Source: Molossus alvarezi (Eukaryota; Chordata; Mammalia; Chiroptera; Molossidae). From it: 64,000 bases of DNA. The position numbers and the translations under genes are program-made. Under the pieces are notes generated by a model. That model was not told where the DNA came from, searched no databases, and saw nothing but the letters and a program-made list of their open reading frames with translations. Positions 25,201 through 40,200 of the stretch are shown piece by piece. Each line of letters starts with the position of its first letter. Within the stretch, counting starts at the first letter, position 1. The stretch lies in the NCBI GenBank assembly GCA_037176705.1, contig CM073898.1:25094488-25158487 (forward strand), written 5' to 3'.

Positions 25201-28200
25201 ACAGCACTCTGAATCATGTGTCAGAAAATATTTCAGCACGGTTTATGTAGTAACTTACCACCCATATCCTGCACTCTGTGAATTATTTTCTTAGTTTATT
25301 TCCAGCAGAGTTAATAAAAGGGAATTAGGAAATGATGTAACATAACAATGTATAAGGAGCACAAATTATTTCAATTATTTTAGATAATAAATATCGTCTA
25401 CCTCACTCTAGTGTCAAATTTAAATTTTAGTTACAAACCTGTTCCATACTTTTGCAATAAATCTCTCTTGCTCCTGCTACTGCAGCAAGATTATTAGCTT
25501 CAGCTGTTGCCTAAAAAAATAAAATAAAATGTGCCAATTTTATGCAAAAAAAAAAAACCTGATGCTTCTATAAATTCTGAGTAACACAGTAAATTATATA
25601 CAATAAAGAAGTCTGAAAATGAATCAGAGAAAATATTACCAACTTCCAGTTTTCCATTCCAATGGAAGGGAACACCAGTATAAAGGATATAGTAATTGCT
25701 TCTAACAGAACTGCCTGCCTAAATAAGTTTTGCTTAGGTTTGTTAAAATGGGTTTATAGGAAATACCACATATGCTCAGAAAATAATAGACAATAGATAC
25801 AACCCTAAAATTGTCAAGTCTCCAGATGTAAAGAATCAAGTATTACCCATATGGTTGTCTCTCTCATAATCAGTATTACACAAGGGGTATTTGTTGTTTT
25901 TTAAATCCTCACCCGAAGACACTTTCACATCTTTTGTTCAGATAGAGTGGGAGGAAGAGAGAGAGAAAGAGAAAGAAACATCGACATGAAAGGTACATAT
26001 CGCATGGCTGCCACCCGCATGACCCAACCAGGGCCAGGGGCAAACTGCAACCGAGATATGCGCCCTTAGTGGGAACCGAACCCTGGTCTCTCTGGACCAC
26101 AGGCCGACATTCTAACCACTGAGCCAAACCAGCCAGGACACACAAGGGGTATTTTTAAATGCACAAAACTGCTTATTAGAAGCAGCTCAAAATCATTAAT
26201 ACAAAAAGAAAATAAGCCTTATTTCTAACAGCATTCACTGTCAAAGATTCAGAGAAAAGGAGAAGCTAGATTCAGAGAGGTCCATTTTAAGCTATCTTCT
26301 TGCAACAGAAATTTTCCTACACTTTCTGAGCAACTGAAGAGAAGGTATGGAGGATTCTTATTTTGGTGACCTATGTGTATGCAAGGTCTGCAATCTATGG
26401 TTCCCAAAAAAAAAAAAAAAAAAAAAATCATATAAAAACGTCAGGATCCATGACATGTATTGCCTTAAATATCTAAAATTTATATGCATGCAAAGAAGCA
26501 CCACCCATTTCCAGCATTTATCTCTAAAACAAAGACTTTTTTTCTCCCTCACAAATAAATACATGTACAACACACACACTACCTGAAGCATGGACTTTGG
26601 ATGTGGAAGTTCTTCTCCTTGATAAATTTTAATGTAAGCCTAAAAATACAGAAGACTCATTATATTGGTAGGTTATGCAATGTGGATCTTCAATCCCAAA
26701 GAAAGAAAAGTCATTAAATATAAACATGATTCACACTATTAAAAGGAAAATCTAGGCTTTAAAAATCATCCACTCTCATTCTAACAAAATTAACCCTGTG
26801 CTCAACATTATTAAATACATATGTTGCTAAATAATATCCTACAGAAATATTTCTATGTATAATTCCAATTTGTATAAAAGTTACATGTCTCATATTTAAG
26901 TTATATATAAAATGCCATCTACTTTATGAAAAAAATCCATAATTTTCCCCTACAGCCAATGTTTCAAATAAATATGCCAGAAAACATTATAATTCAGTAT
27001 TTTACATTGACCAGCTTAAGTGATATTTCAGTTTAAGGGAAAAAAAATTACATAATTGTGGTTTAAGAATAGGGTGACAAGATGAGAATTTTCAATAAGT
27101 CCATATAGGAATCTTTCATCTCAACTTTCTACTGATTCTAAATTAATTCATAACTAAAAAATACACTCTTAGTTAACTGTGTTTTCCCTTCTACCCAGTC
27201 ATAACTACTATGAATAAATGCAACCCTCTACAATGATCTTGCTTTGGCAATTAAGCTATAAAGAGCAGAGAAAAAAATCTACGAATATTTTACTTGCACT
27301 CAGAAACCAGTTTTGATACTTTCAGCTGCTATCAAGTCCTCAGAACTCTGAGAGAAGGCTTTTGTAAGCACTCAATATGGAGAATTATGCTCTCAATCCC
27401 TACTGTCATCACAAATGATAGAGTGGTATTACAGTATCAGAGCTGGAGAACAAGTAGGATAATTCTATAAACAAAATCACTGTCTAGAAGATACAAGGTG
27501 TCTGCTACAATCTTAAATATCCGTAAATATTGATACACCCAATTCAAGGCAGATAAACAATAAATGTTACTCTTTTGCTTTAAAATAAGTATCTTGTACA
27601 TATAGATGAGTTTTAATTCAGCTACATTTCTAAACTTAAAACCAAATCATTAAATGTAAGAGTTTTCCTACCTTAAAATATTCTACAAGATCTCTACAAG
27701 TGACTTTAGATCCACTTATCTCTTTTTCTACCAAATTTTCAGGGGCAAGCAGCAATGGAACCAGATTTCGAAGCTCTCGTTTAAAGTCTTCATCAATATC
27801 TAGTGAACATGAAATTAGTCAACATATTAGTCCCAAAAAAAGTGAAGAATTTCCTGTTGGTAGCTAATAAAATTCTGTTTCATGAAATAAGAGTTCACAG
27901 TATCTATTACTTAAAGTAGATCATTTAAAAAACTCATCCAAACATGTCACTATCTCCTAGAAAAGAGCATAACCCTCCCAAACTTCCCCCCACATTTCCC
28001 CAAGAATTCTTTCAGCTTAAATAATAAATAAACCAAACTACGGACTACACAAACTCCACATTAAATATTAACTAAACTATCCCTTTCAGAAGACAAATAA
28101 CTCACAAAATTGCATTAAATTTTTATATTAGATTTTGTTTTCCAGCAATACTGTAAAAGTTTCATCAATCTTCAAGCTTTTTACCATCATTCTCAAAATA

Positions 28201-31200
28201 ACCCCAAAACAAACACAAAAAAGTTATACTATCATCCCTGAAAAGGAAAGACTTAAATCTGGTTGCATCAATACAATATATTAATAAAGCTTTTTAGCAG
28301 AAAGTAACCAGATGAAATAATAAAATGTTCTTAGCCTTCAGAATTTTTAGCACATCAGTGCTGAGCAACAGACCACATTATAAATATTAATCAATATGCT
28401 AGCTGTTTGCAAAAGAACAGTGAAAAGCTAGAAAGATCACAAAGATCATTATAATCACATCATTTAACAGTATATCAAAATGTCCTCTAGTATAAGACAC
28501 AAAATTTAAGAAACTATGTACTTTTTAAAAAACTTTCAGCCCCTAAAAAATAAGTTCTGATTTTAGCAAGAATGGGAATTCCCACCTTTCAATCTCCCAT
28601 CAAAACTAGGATTAGTTGCAACTTTAAGACCAGGATGTGGTAAAAGGAAGCAACCAAGATTTGAGAAACAATTGTGAATGTGCTTCCTTACATTCTGTAG
28701 CTCTTCATGTTGATTTTGTTTTACCTGAGGGCAGAAGGAGACAGAATGAAGGTGCAAACAGGAGAAAACATTTTTTTAAGAAAACACACACACACTCACA
28801 TGTATGCACACTTAGCTCAGATGCTATTCCAGATACGTGTTTGACAATATAAAATTTTACTAAAGACCCATTTCTGACCACTTTGGTAAGGCCCCACTTT
28901 GTCTTAAACCAGAAAAGATGGGTGTGGTTTTTTTTTTCCCTATGTTAGCTGCCAAGGACAGGAAAAAAATAAAAAATAATAATTAATCATATCTAATGGC
29001 AGAATAAGTCATGGTTGAGATTTACAAACCAGGTAATAAATTAAGAATGTGCCTTTAAAGTACTTATAATAGAAAAGAGAAAAACAAAGTAGTAATCTGC
29101 CTACAAATGAAAAAGTCAAACCATGAGCAAAATAATAACTAAGGTGAACTGCTCCAGTATAGTCCAAAGAACCTTAGAAAATTATTAGGATTTCAGCACT
29201 CAATGATTATTTATTTTTAATTCTATGATTACTTAAGATTATAAAATTATTTGTGATTAATTCTAGTTATCAGTATTTAGGGAAGAGAGACTGCTAAGTA
29301 TTTTCTGGAAGAAAAGCTTAACTTTAGATTTTTAATAACAACTTATCCCAATATAACTCATATACTCTCCCAAAGACTTCTTAAAAATCATTCTAAAAAA
29401 ACATACCAAAAAACACCATTTGTAATCAACAAAACCTGGAAATTACCTAAATCTCCATCTAGACTAGAATTGAAAAATCATTGTCTATTCATATAATGGA
29501 ATACTGCATAGCAATGAGAGTAAATAAATGAAAAACTACATGCAAAAATATGGATCAATCTCAGAAACATAATAATGGGCAAAAGAAGCTAGATACAAAT
29601 ACATACTATATATTATTCCTTTCGTAAAAAGTACAAAAACAAAGTCTGTTAGAGGTCAGGATAGTAGTAGAGGGTTCGCAAGGGGGGGGGGGGTCAGTGG
29701 ATAGAGGTGGGTGTTTCTGGATGCCAGTTACATAGTTATGTTTACTTGGCTTTGAAGTACATAATTCTGAGCTTCGGTAGCATACCTAACATGCTATGTG
29801 TTCATTTCTTCTGAAAAAAAAAACACAAAAAACTCTTGTTGACGGAAATGATCTCCAACAGTAGGGTATGAAATGCTTTCCAAATAATCCAAGATTGAGA
29901 AATTGGTTTAAATCTCATTTTAGGAATAAGAAAACTATACTGTACCCAAAGTTCTTACAGTAGTTGAGAAACTAAATGTATCATCACATAGGCAAAGAAC
30001 ATTTTCTTAACCCTCCTACCTATGAATAAAGGGACCGTTATGTATTTTTCGTGTATGTGAGTGGACGGGAAGTTATCTGACATGAGGGTTTCCCAAGTAA
30101 TCCCATGGGAGGGCACCTTTAGGAATAAAGGATCATGTTGATGAGATTATTTTCCAGGAATGCCTTGATGTGATGTATTGCATGGATATTTGGGTTCTAG
30201 TCCAGTTATCAATAATTAGTGACCAAAGGCAAGTCGCTTTTCTGGGTTCTAGTTTTGTTATATATATCTAAAAACTAAAGAAGGTTGAACTAGATATTTA
30301 AGATCCCTTTCTAGCTCCATATGCTGTCTCTATGAGACAGTCTTCCTTGGAGAGACCGCCTCACATCATCTGTGCTCAATATATGCACATTATATTATTC
30401 AGTCTGTCCCAAATGTTCAGAAGATCAGCTGGGCCAGAGAAGGACATACATGCAATCTAAGTAGGTCAAAAAGTTAGTCTTCAAACTTTTATCCTTTGAA
30501 TATTGATTTACTGAGAGAGCAGCTGACTCTGAAAGAGAAATATTTGTTCCTTAACTTCCATTTGTAGTCACTGTCCTCTTTTCACCAATTATGTACAGAG
30601 TCATCTGGGCTAATCTGGGACACTCAATGTACCCTAACGACACCTAGAGACTGGTAGTCCCGGCAGCAGTCCAGGCAGCCACTCCTTTACCTGGCTTGGC
30701 ACTTGCGCTCTCCTCTCTGAGAAGTGGGACTTACCTGCAATCTCTTTTCAAGGAATTGCTTTCCACCTTCCAAACCATATGCATGTTCATAAGGATAACT
30801 CCAATCTCGAATCAAAAACATTAATGTCTATACACAAGGGGGAAAAAGGAAATCATTTCTTACAAAATTTTACAAAAATTCACTACCTCCCTTATTCCCC
30901 TAAACAAGCCTTATCAAAAGTTATAGTAATAAATGGTTAATACTACTCATAGTTATATCAAGGCCTACCTAAACCAACAGTCCCAGCCCCTATTCCAGCA
31001 ACTGCCTCCATCTGAAAACCTCGCTACATACAAAGAGTCACCACAAGCATTAATACTAGATCTTTTAAAATGAACAAAAGGCATATTAGGACATACAGAT
31101 CATAATATTAACTCAAGGCTGTTTAACGAGAAGACCAGCTAACCTAATTCTAGACCAACTAATTTCCCCCCCGCCAACTAATTTTTTTCACAGAATTTTT

Positions 31201-34200
31201 TATTCACATGCGCTTAGGTTTGTCAACCTCAACACTATTGACATTTTGGGCCAGATAATTCTTAGCTGTGCATGGCTGTCCTGTGCACTGTAGGATACTG
31301 AAGAGCTTTGCTGGCCCCTATGCACTGGATGCCAGTAGCATTAACCTCCCCACCCAAAATGTGACAACCAAAAATGTCTCCAGACACTTGTAAATGTCTC
31401 CTTGGTGGTAAAATTACCCCAATTCAGAAAAAGAATGAAACAGGCCAAATCGAATGTATTTCATTCATATACACAAAATGAAGCTAAAATCTGCCCAAAT
31501 ATTTCATAAAAGCGATCACTTGAACCTGACAAGACTGAGCCAGAATCAATGTAAACCCACAGACACTAATTCACCACTACTGCTACCACACAGGAAGGAC
31601 TTCACACACTGATGAGCAAACAGGCTGGAGTCATTCTCACCTCTTATAACACAACTGACCAAACAGTACTAATGTAGTCTTATAAGTTAGCTTTGTTTTT
31701 AATTAATCTCTGTCATGAAAGGGCTCCACAAAAGCAGGCAAAGCAAATGCTTCTAAAACAACTTTCCACCCAGGTTAGTTTCTGACTTAATATTCTGTAC
31801 CAACCATTTAAAAAACATGGGCATATAGGAGCTGGAGAAGGGGGAGAGATATAATTCTATATGCAACCAAAACAAAGAATAACAGGACCAACCTGAACTT
31901 GTAATATGCCACACAAAGGAAACCTAAAATATTTTATAGTAGTTTATCATGTTAAAAAAAATCTAAGGGACTATCTTAAGTTTTAGAATTTTTTGTGTGT
32001 GTGTGGCACGTGCCCCTAGCGGGAACCAAACCCAGGACTCTCTGGTCCGCAGGCCGACGCTCAACCGCTGAGCCAAACTGGCCAGGGCAAGTTTTAGAAT
32101 TAAATAACATCTAATTAAGAAAAACATTATTAACCTCTTAATCTATGCAAAAGTATTAAAAATCAATCTATAGCTATCTGTTCTATTTCCTATCTGGTTA
32201 GCCTACTACTGATAAGTTGGTGATAACATTACCACAAATTAGTATTAATTCTGCTGAATCTACTGCTAAAAATGAATTTGTTGTAATGTACTCATGTTTT
32301 CAGAGATACAAGATGAGGTGGCTTGATAGCTGTTTAAAGGTAAATTTTAAAAAATGATAAAATATTTACCTGAAATGGTTTCTGGTAGATTTCTTCCATT
32401 GCAAGTCTGCCGTACTCTGTAAATAACTATAAATCAAGGTATTTAAAATAATGCCTCTGAAGAGACTGAAAGAAGATATCTGTAAAGCTGTTCGTTCTAT
32501 ATGAGACCACTAGATGTCAGAGCCTTTAAAATCATTTGAAAGCCAAGCATTTAATTTTCTAACAGACTAGGTGGGTATATATTAAAACTTAGTTAAGCCC
32601 TGGCCAGTTTTGCTCAGTGGTTAGAGCGTTGGCCTGCGGTCCGGAGAGACCCGGGTTTGGTTCCCGCTAAGGGCATGTACTTCGGTTGCAGTTTGTCCCC
32701 GGCCCTGGTTGGTCGTGCAGGTGGCAGCCACTCGATGTGTCCCTTCACGTCGATGTTTCTCTCTCTCTCCCTTCCTCTCTCTCCCTCCCACTCTATCTGT
32801 ACAAAAAATGGAAAAATGTCCTCGGGTGAGGATAAAAAAAAAAAAAAAAAAAAAAAAAACTTAGTTAATAAAAAGTTCAATGAATAAGAAGTTAAGAAGT
32901 GGTACATCAGTGTACAATTAGGCAGTATTCGATCTTCTTACAATGTTATAGGCTTCTAGGGGAAAAGTCACAATAAAGTAGGGAATAAATTTTCAATACT
33001 TTGACATACATTCTTTAAGACACACGTACTTGCAAGTGCTGAAGATCATCTTCTTGAATATTCTGAGACAAATTATATACCTGTTAAAACAAAATTTTGT
33101 TTTTATTGATGTTTCATTTGGAATACCCAGCTGTGTACAGCTGTACTCATGGAAATAAAGGGTATTTTATACCTCAACACAAATGAATCGCTTAGCTACT
33201 GTCTTAACCAGTGGCACATGAAAAGGATATTCTCTTTTTTCCTAATAGTCAGGACAGAACATAAAGAGGGAAACAGTGGTGGTAAACTGTAAAAATCATG
33301 AATATAGGCATACAGGGCCTAAAAAGTGGCAAACATATTTTTTAAAAGTATATTATGTAGTAAGTTTTCCTCCTTTTCAAAGTTATTTTGTTATAAAACA
33401 GACTTTTTTTTTTAAGTAAAAATTGTTTCCACAATTATTTGTCTAAGTCAACGAATGTGAGGAACATAATTCTACAAAGATAAATTCTTCCCTGATACAA
33501 TCATAGTACATAGTTAAGAATTATCTGGTGGATGTCTCAACTACCACCATAGATTCTAACATGGTTCTCTTTTTATGTAAGTAAACTCATCAGTCTAAAT
33601 AATTGAACATGAAAATTTTACCAGCCTGTTAACTAGACAAAAATAACAGCAGGTGGCACTCTTGCCCTTTCTAAAAATTTTAGGAGGCTTTCCAAGGTAC
33701 ATAAACCAGAGCTGATAATGGAAGGTCTAAGTACTCTCAAGGAAGGAAAATCGGAGGAAAGAGTCACTAGGTCCAGTCCTTGTGACTCAAGTATTTAAAA
33801 GGTGACCTACGCCACCACAGGAAAAAAATGGATATCCACAGATGTCACCTCTAAGAAATAACTATGTCTAAGAAAACAGGGTTACTCTAAAGATAGAACA
33901 ATTTGTTCTAACAGCAAATGAGTGATAATCTAGCTGAATCACTTGGAGGTCAAGAATATAAACAGCCAGCAAAATTAAAATAATATTCTCAGATGACTAA
34001 CTCCAACCAGAGTACCTCTAGATTTCAACTTAAAATTGAAAGCACAACCAACCTATTTTTACCATATGGGCCTTAGCTTTTCAGATAAGAGATCCAGCTA
34101 CCTTCATTGTCAGAGCCAGGCTGCAAATAGCAATGAGAGGATCTGTTTGTTTAGACCATTAGTACTTAATATACTGTGTTGTACTTATTGCTCAATAATT

Positions 34201-37200
34201 GTTTGTTGAAAGAATAAATGACAAGAGAATCAATTTGTCATTGATCTATCAGCCAGACAGCTTATGTAAAGAAGGTGAGAAATCTAGCCTCAATGATCAG
34301 TAAGAAAACAGTACTAAAAAACAACTTCGCCCAGGCCGGTTTGGCTCAGAGGTTAGAGCATCGGCCCAGGGTCAAAGACTCGCGGGTTCGATTCCAGTCA
34401 AGGGCATGTACCTCAGCTGCAGTTCATCCATGGCCCTGGTCAGGTCGTGCAGGAGGCAACCAGTGGATGTGGCTCTATCACATCAATGTTTCTCTCTTTC
34501 TCTCTCCCTCCCTTCCTCCCACTGTTTCTGATAAGAAGTAGAAAAATATCCTCGGATGAGGAATAAAAATAATAATAACAACAACTTTAATCTTCTTGAT
34601 TATTTATAGTTTACAAAGCACTTCCCTATGCATTATCTCATTTAGATCTCATATCTGACTGCACACAAACCACCACATGTGATAGATAGGCAAGATAGGT
34701 AAAATCCCCATTTTGTAGATAAAAAGTGGATGAGTGGGCATAAAAGACCCAAAACTAGGCCTTCTACTACCATAAAGTTGAATAAATAAACAAGAGAACA
34801 CCATCGTACAAGTCCTAGGACAGAGAACTCCCACATTGTATTTTAAGTCAAGCCACAATGCCAGCTAATCTGAAGGGCTATAATGTGATAATATAAACAC
34901 AAAGATGTGGCTTCTGCTTACCTTAAGGGATCGACAGTTCTGTCACCTCGCAAGATCAGAAAAAAAGAGGTTGAACAAAATGGAAAAAAGAGACTTTGAG
35001 GGTCCCCAATAGCAACATTTAGTTGACAGTGACAGATATCCCCAGCCCTATAATAAACAGAAGCCAGGCTGAAAAGTGCTCCTCTTTTATCTCATAATAT
35101 CCAAAATTTCTTTCCACTCAGACAGCTACATACTTCAAATTGAGGAAGGATGAAAATGGGAACTTAGAGACTGGTCACATGCTCTAGATAATACTAGAAA
35201 GCATAACAAAAATTTTAAGACACTGTGACAGTATCACTGAAAAGAAATATTTATGTCAGGAGTACATATCAGGCAGCCATATGACTGAATCCAATTAAGG
35301 GTAGCATGCAATAATAACTTTTCCTTTAAAAAAAGGGCATTAGATACTATGATGAAAACCAAACGGATTTCTACTGGTATATTACTTCCTTGGTAAGCAC
35401 TCAAAGTATGAAATTTCACATTATGAGCCAGAACAGCAAGCATGAAATGTGAACAGCTCTAATTTTAATCTATTTTATCCAATCAAAAGACATTTGGAGG
35501 AAGAGGAAAGGTATTAGGCTTCTCTGACCTAATCATGCCAACAGCATCTTGTGTCTCACCTGGACTGAGCTAGTCATAGTGCTTAGAGCAAACACTGTTG
35601 CACAGTCTTTGATTGTTGACTGGCTATCAAAGGCACCCTGAGTATCCATTAGCAGCACAGCCACCTAGAAATTTAAAAGTTTAACATAGTAAATAAATGT
35701 TCACCAGTAGAGACTAAAAATATCAAGTATAAAATGATAAATGTTAAAACCAGTAATTAAGTCAAGAAAAGTACTCTAAGTTAAATATCTCACAGATTTT
35801 GACAAAATAATCCATATACAAGGTGAGGTAAAAGTAGGTTGAGAGTACGTGAAACAGTTTGTTTTATTATTATTTATTCTTTTTTAAAACTTATTTTTAT
35901 TGTTGAATGTATTATAGATGTCCCCCCTTTTTTCCCCAAATGACCCCCTCCTCGTCAATTCTGCCCCTCTCCTGCTTTCTCCACACTATTATTTGTGTCC
36001 ATTGGTAATGCACATATGCATAGAAGTTCTCTGGTTTTTCTCTTCCTATTCTCCTTTCCTCCTTCCCTTTGAGGTTCATCAGTCTAACAACCAATTTGTA
36101 CTTCTTAATTCCTTCATCTTTTTCACCTGTCCCCCAACCTCCTCCCATCTGGCAAGCAACAAAAAGTTCTCTGTATCTGTAAATCTGTTTCTGTTCTGCT
36201 GATCATTTTGTTTATAGATTCGATTGTTGATAAGTATTTATTGCCATTTTATTGTTCATATTTTTGTTGTTCTCCTTCAAGAAGACCTTTCATCATTCAT
36301 ATAATACTGGTTTGGTGGTGATGAACTCCTTTTTCTTGTCTGGGAAACTCTTTTTATGTCCATCGATTATAAATGACAGCTTTGCAGGATAGAGTAATCT
36401 TGGTTGTAAGTTATTGCATTTCATCATTTTGAGTATCTCTTGCCACTCCTTTCTGGCCTGCAAAGTTTCTTTTGAGAAATTGGCTGACAGTCTTATAGGA
36501 GCAACTTTGTAGGTAACTGCTTTTCTCTTGCTGCTTCTAAGATTCTGTCTTTAACCTTTGGCAATTTGATGATAATATGTCTTGGTGTGGACCTCTTTGG
36601 GTTCATCTTGTTTAGGACTCTCTGTGCTTCCTGGACTTGTGTTTCCTTCACCAAGTTAGGGAAGTTTTCTGTCATTTTTTCAAATAGGTTTTCAATTTCT
36701 TGCTCTCTCTCATCTTCTAGCACCCCCACGATGTGAATGTTGGTATGCTTGAAGTTGTCCCAGAGGCTCCTTACACTATACTCATTTCTTAAAATTCATT
36801 TTTCTTTTTGCTGTTCTGATTGGGTGTTTTTTGCTTCCTTATATTCCAAGTCGATGTTTTGCTTCTTGGCTTCACCCACTCTACTATTGATTCCCTGTAA
36901 ATCATTATTTATTTCAATTAGTTAATACTTCTTTTCTGACTGGTCCTTTTTCATGTTGTTGATGTTCTCACTAAGTTCTTTTTGAGTTCTCCTTAAGTTC
37001 CTTGAAAGTCTCACTAAGTTCCTTAGCATCCTTATAACCAGTGTTTTAAACTCTGCATCTGATTACCTCCATTTTGTTTAGTTCTTTTCCTAGAATTCTG
37101 TTCTGTTCTTTCACTTGGAACATGTTTCTTTGTTTCCTCATTTTGGCTGCTTCCCTGTGATTGTTTCTATGTATTAGAGCGTTACTATGTCTGTTAGGCT

Positions 37201-40200
37201 TTACTGGGTGGCCTATTGTTGTAGGTGTCCTATAGGGTCCAATGGCACAGCATCCCTGACCACCCCAACTGGGCCCCCGAGGTGCACCCCTCATGTGGAC
37301 TGTACACCTTTCTGTTGTAACTGAGTCTTGATTGCTGTTGGCATGTCAATGGGAGGAATTTACTCAGGCTGATCAGCTGCAAGGACTGACTATGCCCACT
37401 GACCACTGGCTTCTGACTCCCTTGGAGATTCAGTGGTGTAGAGGCCCAACACACAGAGAAAGACTTACTTTAGCAGGGCTCTGGTATCCACCGAGCCCTG
37501 CTGTGTCACTTGTGGAGGGCTTCGATGTGGTCTGAAGCTGTCCACTGGGTGCGCGGGCTCTGGGGCAAGGCCAGCCTCTGCCTGTGCTCTACCCGGGGCC
37601 ACCGGGCATAAGCTACAGAGTGATCTGCCAATGGCTGCTTCTTGTGTTGGGCTTGGAGGTGCCCAGGCAAAGCCAAGCTGTGAACCAAGAGGCTGGCAGC
37701 TTCTAGTGCCAGGCCTGGGACCACTTAATGAGAGGTATGGGGCTTGCTGAGACCAGATGCTGCTTGTTTGAGAGATTTCAGGAAAATCTGAAGCAAGATC
37801 CAAGACAGGCCAATCCTATAATAAAGCCACTGGAAACAGCTTGGGTAGGCCTGAAGGATGGGTGGGGCAGGGCCTCAGGGAATCACCAGGGTGGGGCAAA
37901 CAGTGTGAGCCAGGTTGCTGGAGTCCCAGATATGGCTGCCATCTGTAGCCCCAGGGAAGGGCTCACCGAAGGAACAAAGGCCTCCCATAGCAAGTCTGTC
38001 CAGGAGAAAGCTGCCTCTCCAGCTCTCGCCCCAATGCCAAACAATTCAGTTTTTCCCCATAGGTCTCTGGTGTCTTTCAAGCTGCCTCCCCAATGCTGGA
38101 GCCCAGAAGGAGCGAGTCTGAGTAAGTCTGTGTATGGGCCCTTTAAGAGGAGCTGCCTGGGGCTCCAGAAACCTCAGCCTCCCTCAGCCTCAGCTCCCAC
38201 TGGTTTTACAGCCAGAAGTGATGGGGATTTCTTTCTGGCAGTGGAACCCTGAGCTGGGCGCCTGGTGTAGGATGGGGACCTCTCATTCCTCAGGGAGGAC
38301 CTTCACAACCGGGTATCCCTCTGATTTTTATCCACTACATGTGGGTATGGGACCAGCCGGTCCCCATCCTCACTTATACTCCTCCTATCAGCCTCGATGT
38401 GGCTTCTTTTTTAATTCCATAGTTGTAAGACTTCCACTCAGCTTGATTTCAGGCAGTTCAGTACTGTAGTTTAGTTGTAATTTTGATGTGGTTGTGGGAG
38501 GAGGCGATACCACGTTTACCTACACTGCCATCTTGACCGGAAATCTCTATTTATTAAGTCTTGTATTACTTTCCATACAAACAACTGTAAACCTACTTTT
38601 TCCCTACCGTGTATGTTAGTTATCAGACATTAATAGTTCTGTGTTGCTTTGACCTTTAATACCAGAAAATAACTCATGAAAGAATATAAGAGAAAAACAT
38701 AGTAAAAAAGTATAAATAGTATTTTACTTTCGTTCCATTAGGTCTGTCGATCACAAACACTTCATTCCAGACTTGTATGCCTGTTGTTTCTCGTTCACAA
38801 CCGCCTCGCCATGTAAAACCAGTCAATGGTTCATTGTTTCCACCAATCCAACTTTGAGAATCCTGTTAGTCAAGCATAAATGTAAAATAAAACAAAAAAT
38901 TAAGAACTAAAAAGAAATGTAAGAAACCACCCATTCTTTATTTTACAGATGAGGAAGGTAAATCCAGCAAGATTAAAATACACTGGAACATTACATTAGT
39001 TACAAAAGCCATCCCAAATCTCATCTGAGGTAGTCTGACTTGGAGAGATGTGGTCTTTCCCACACCTGAACCTTCTCACATCTGTTTACATGTTTACTCC
39101 CTATGCTTCTAGATAAGTGGTGTCACACCCACTTTTCCCATTTTGGAAGATTTCCTATAATGTTTAATCATTAAAAATAATCATTAAAAAAGCTACCATC
39201 TATCTTAACATCTCTTATACAGATAAGCAAAACTAAGTTCCAGACAGAATGACTGTCAAAAACAGTATTGCTCTCTTAGAATAATAGCTTATACTAAAAT
39301 GTTTCCACACTGCTTTAATTTTCGCTTTAAAAAATATCGACTTTAAAAATAACCATGAGACTTGTTTCGAATCTGATTCAAACAATCCAACTGTGAAAGT
39401 CTTTTTCAAATCCTAAAGGAAATCTGAACCCAAAGTGGATATTATATTAGATGTTGTTAAATCAGGATAAAGTTGATCCTTTGTGTGATAACAGTATTAT
39501 GATCGTGTTAATAATAATAATGATGATGATGTCCTTATCTATTAAATAAGCAAGTATTTGTGGTGAAAGGCTATGCCTGCCACTTGCTTAAAAATGTTAT
39601 AGCAAAAACAAAAAGGAATAAAAGAACAGGCTGGATAATAGATTAAATAAGACCAGTAAAGTCCAGCCGGCGGGGCTCAGTGGCTGAGTGTCGACCCATG
39701 CACCAGAGGTATCCGTTTCAATTCCCGGTCAGGGCACATGCCCAAGTTGTAGGCCTGATCCCCGGTGGGGGGCATGCACGAGGCAGCCAATCGATGTTCT
39801 CTCTCATCAATGTTTCTATCTCCCGCTCCCTTCCTCTCCCTCTAAAAATCAATTAAGAATAAAAAAATTTTTAAATAAAAAAATAAAACCAGTAAAATAT
39901 TGACAGGTACCATGAGGGTCATTATACTATTCTATTTTGGGGTATGTTTAAAAATCTCCATAATTAAATGTTTTTACTAAAACTACAAGGCTAAACTGCT
40001 ACAAGTAAATATTATGAAATGATTGAAAAGTTAATATATCATAAGATAGTTTATCCAGAAAGTTAAATCTGGGACAAAATGAATAACTTTGACAAATATC
40101 AAGATCCCTATACTTTAGTCGGGCCGATGTGGCTCAGTGGTTGACTGTCGACCCATGTACCAAGAGGTCGCAGGTTCCATTCCCGGTCACGGCACATGCC

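Noticed and set aside
32597..32855. tRNA gene candidates in the heads of the SINEs
   Set aside because: A- and B-box-like motifs exist, but the heads do not fold into complete tRNAs, lack consistent acceptor stems and continue into SINE bodies and A-tails with target duplications.
36493..36729. A minus-strand gene with [14 protein letters not shown]
   Set aside because: It is the middle of an L1/HAL1 ORF1 and belongs to the retroelement at 35879-38547.
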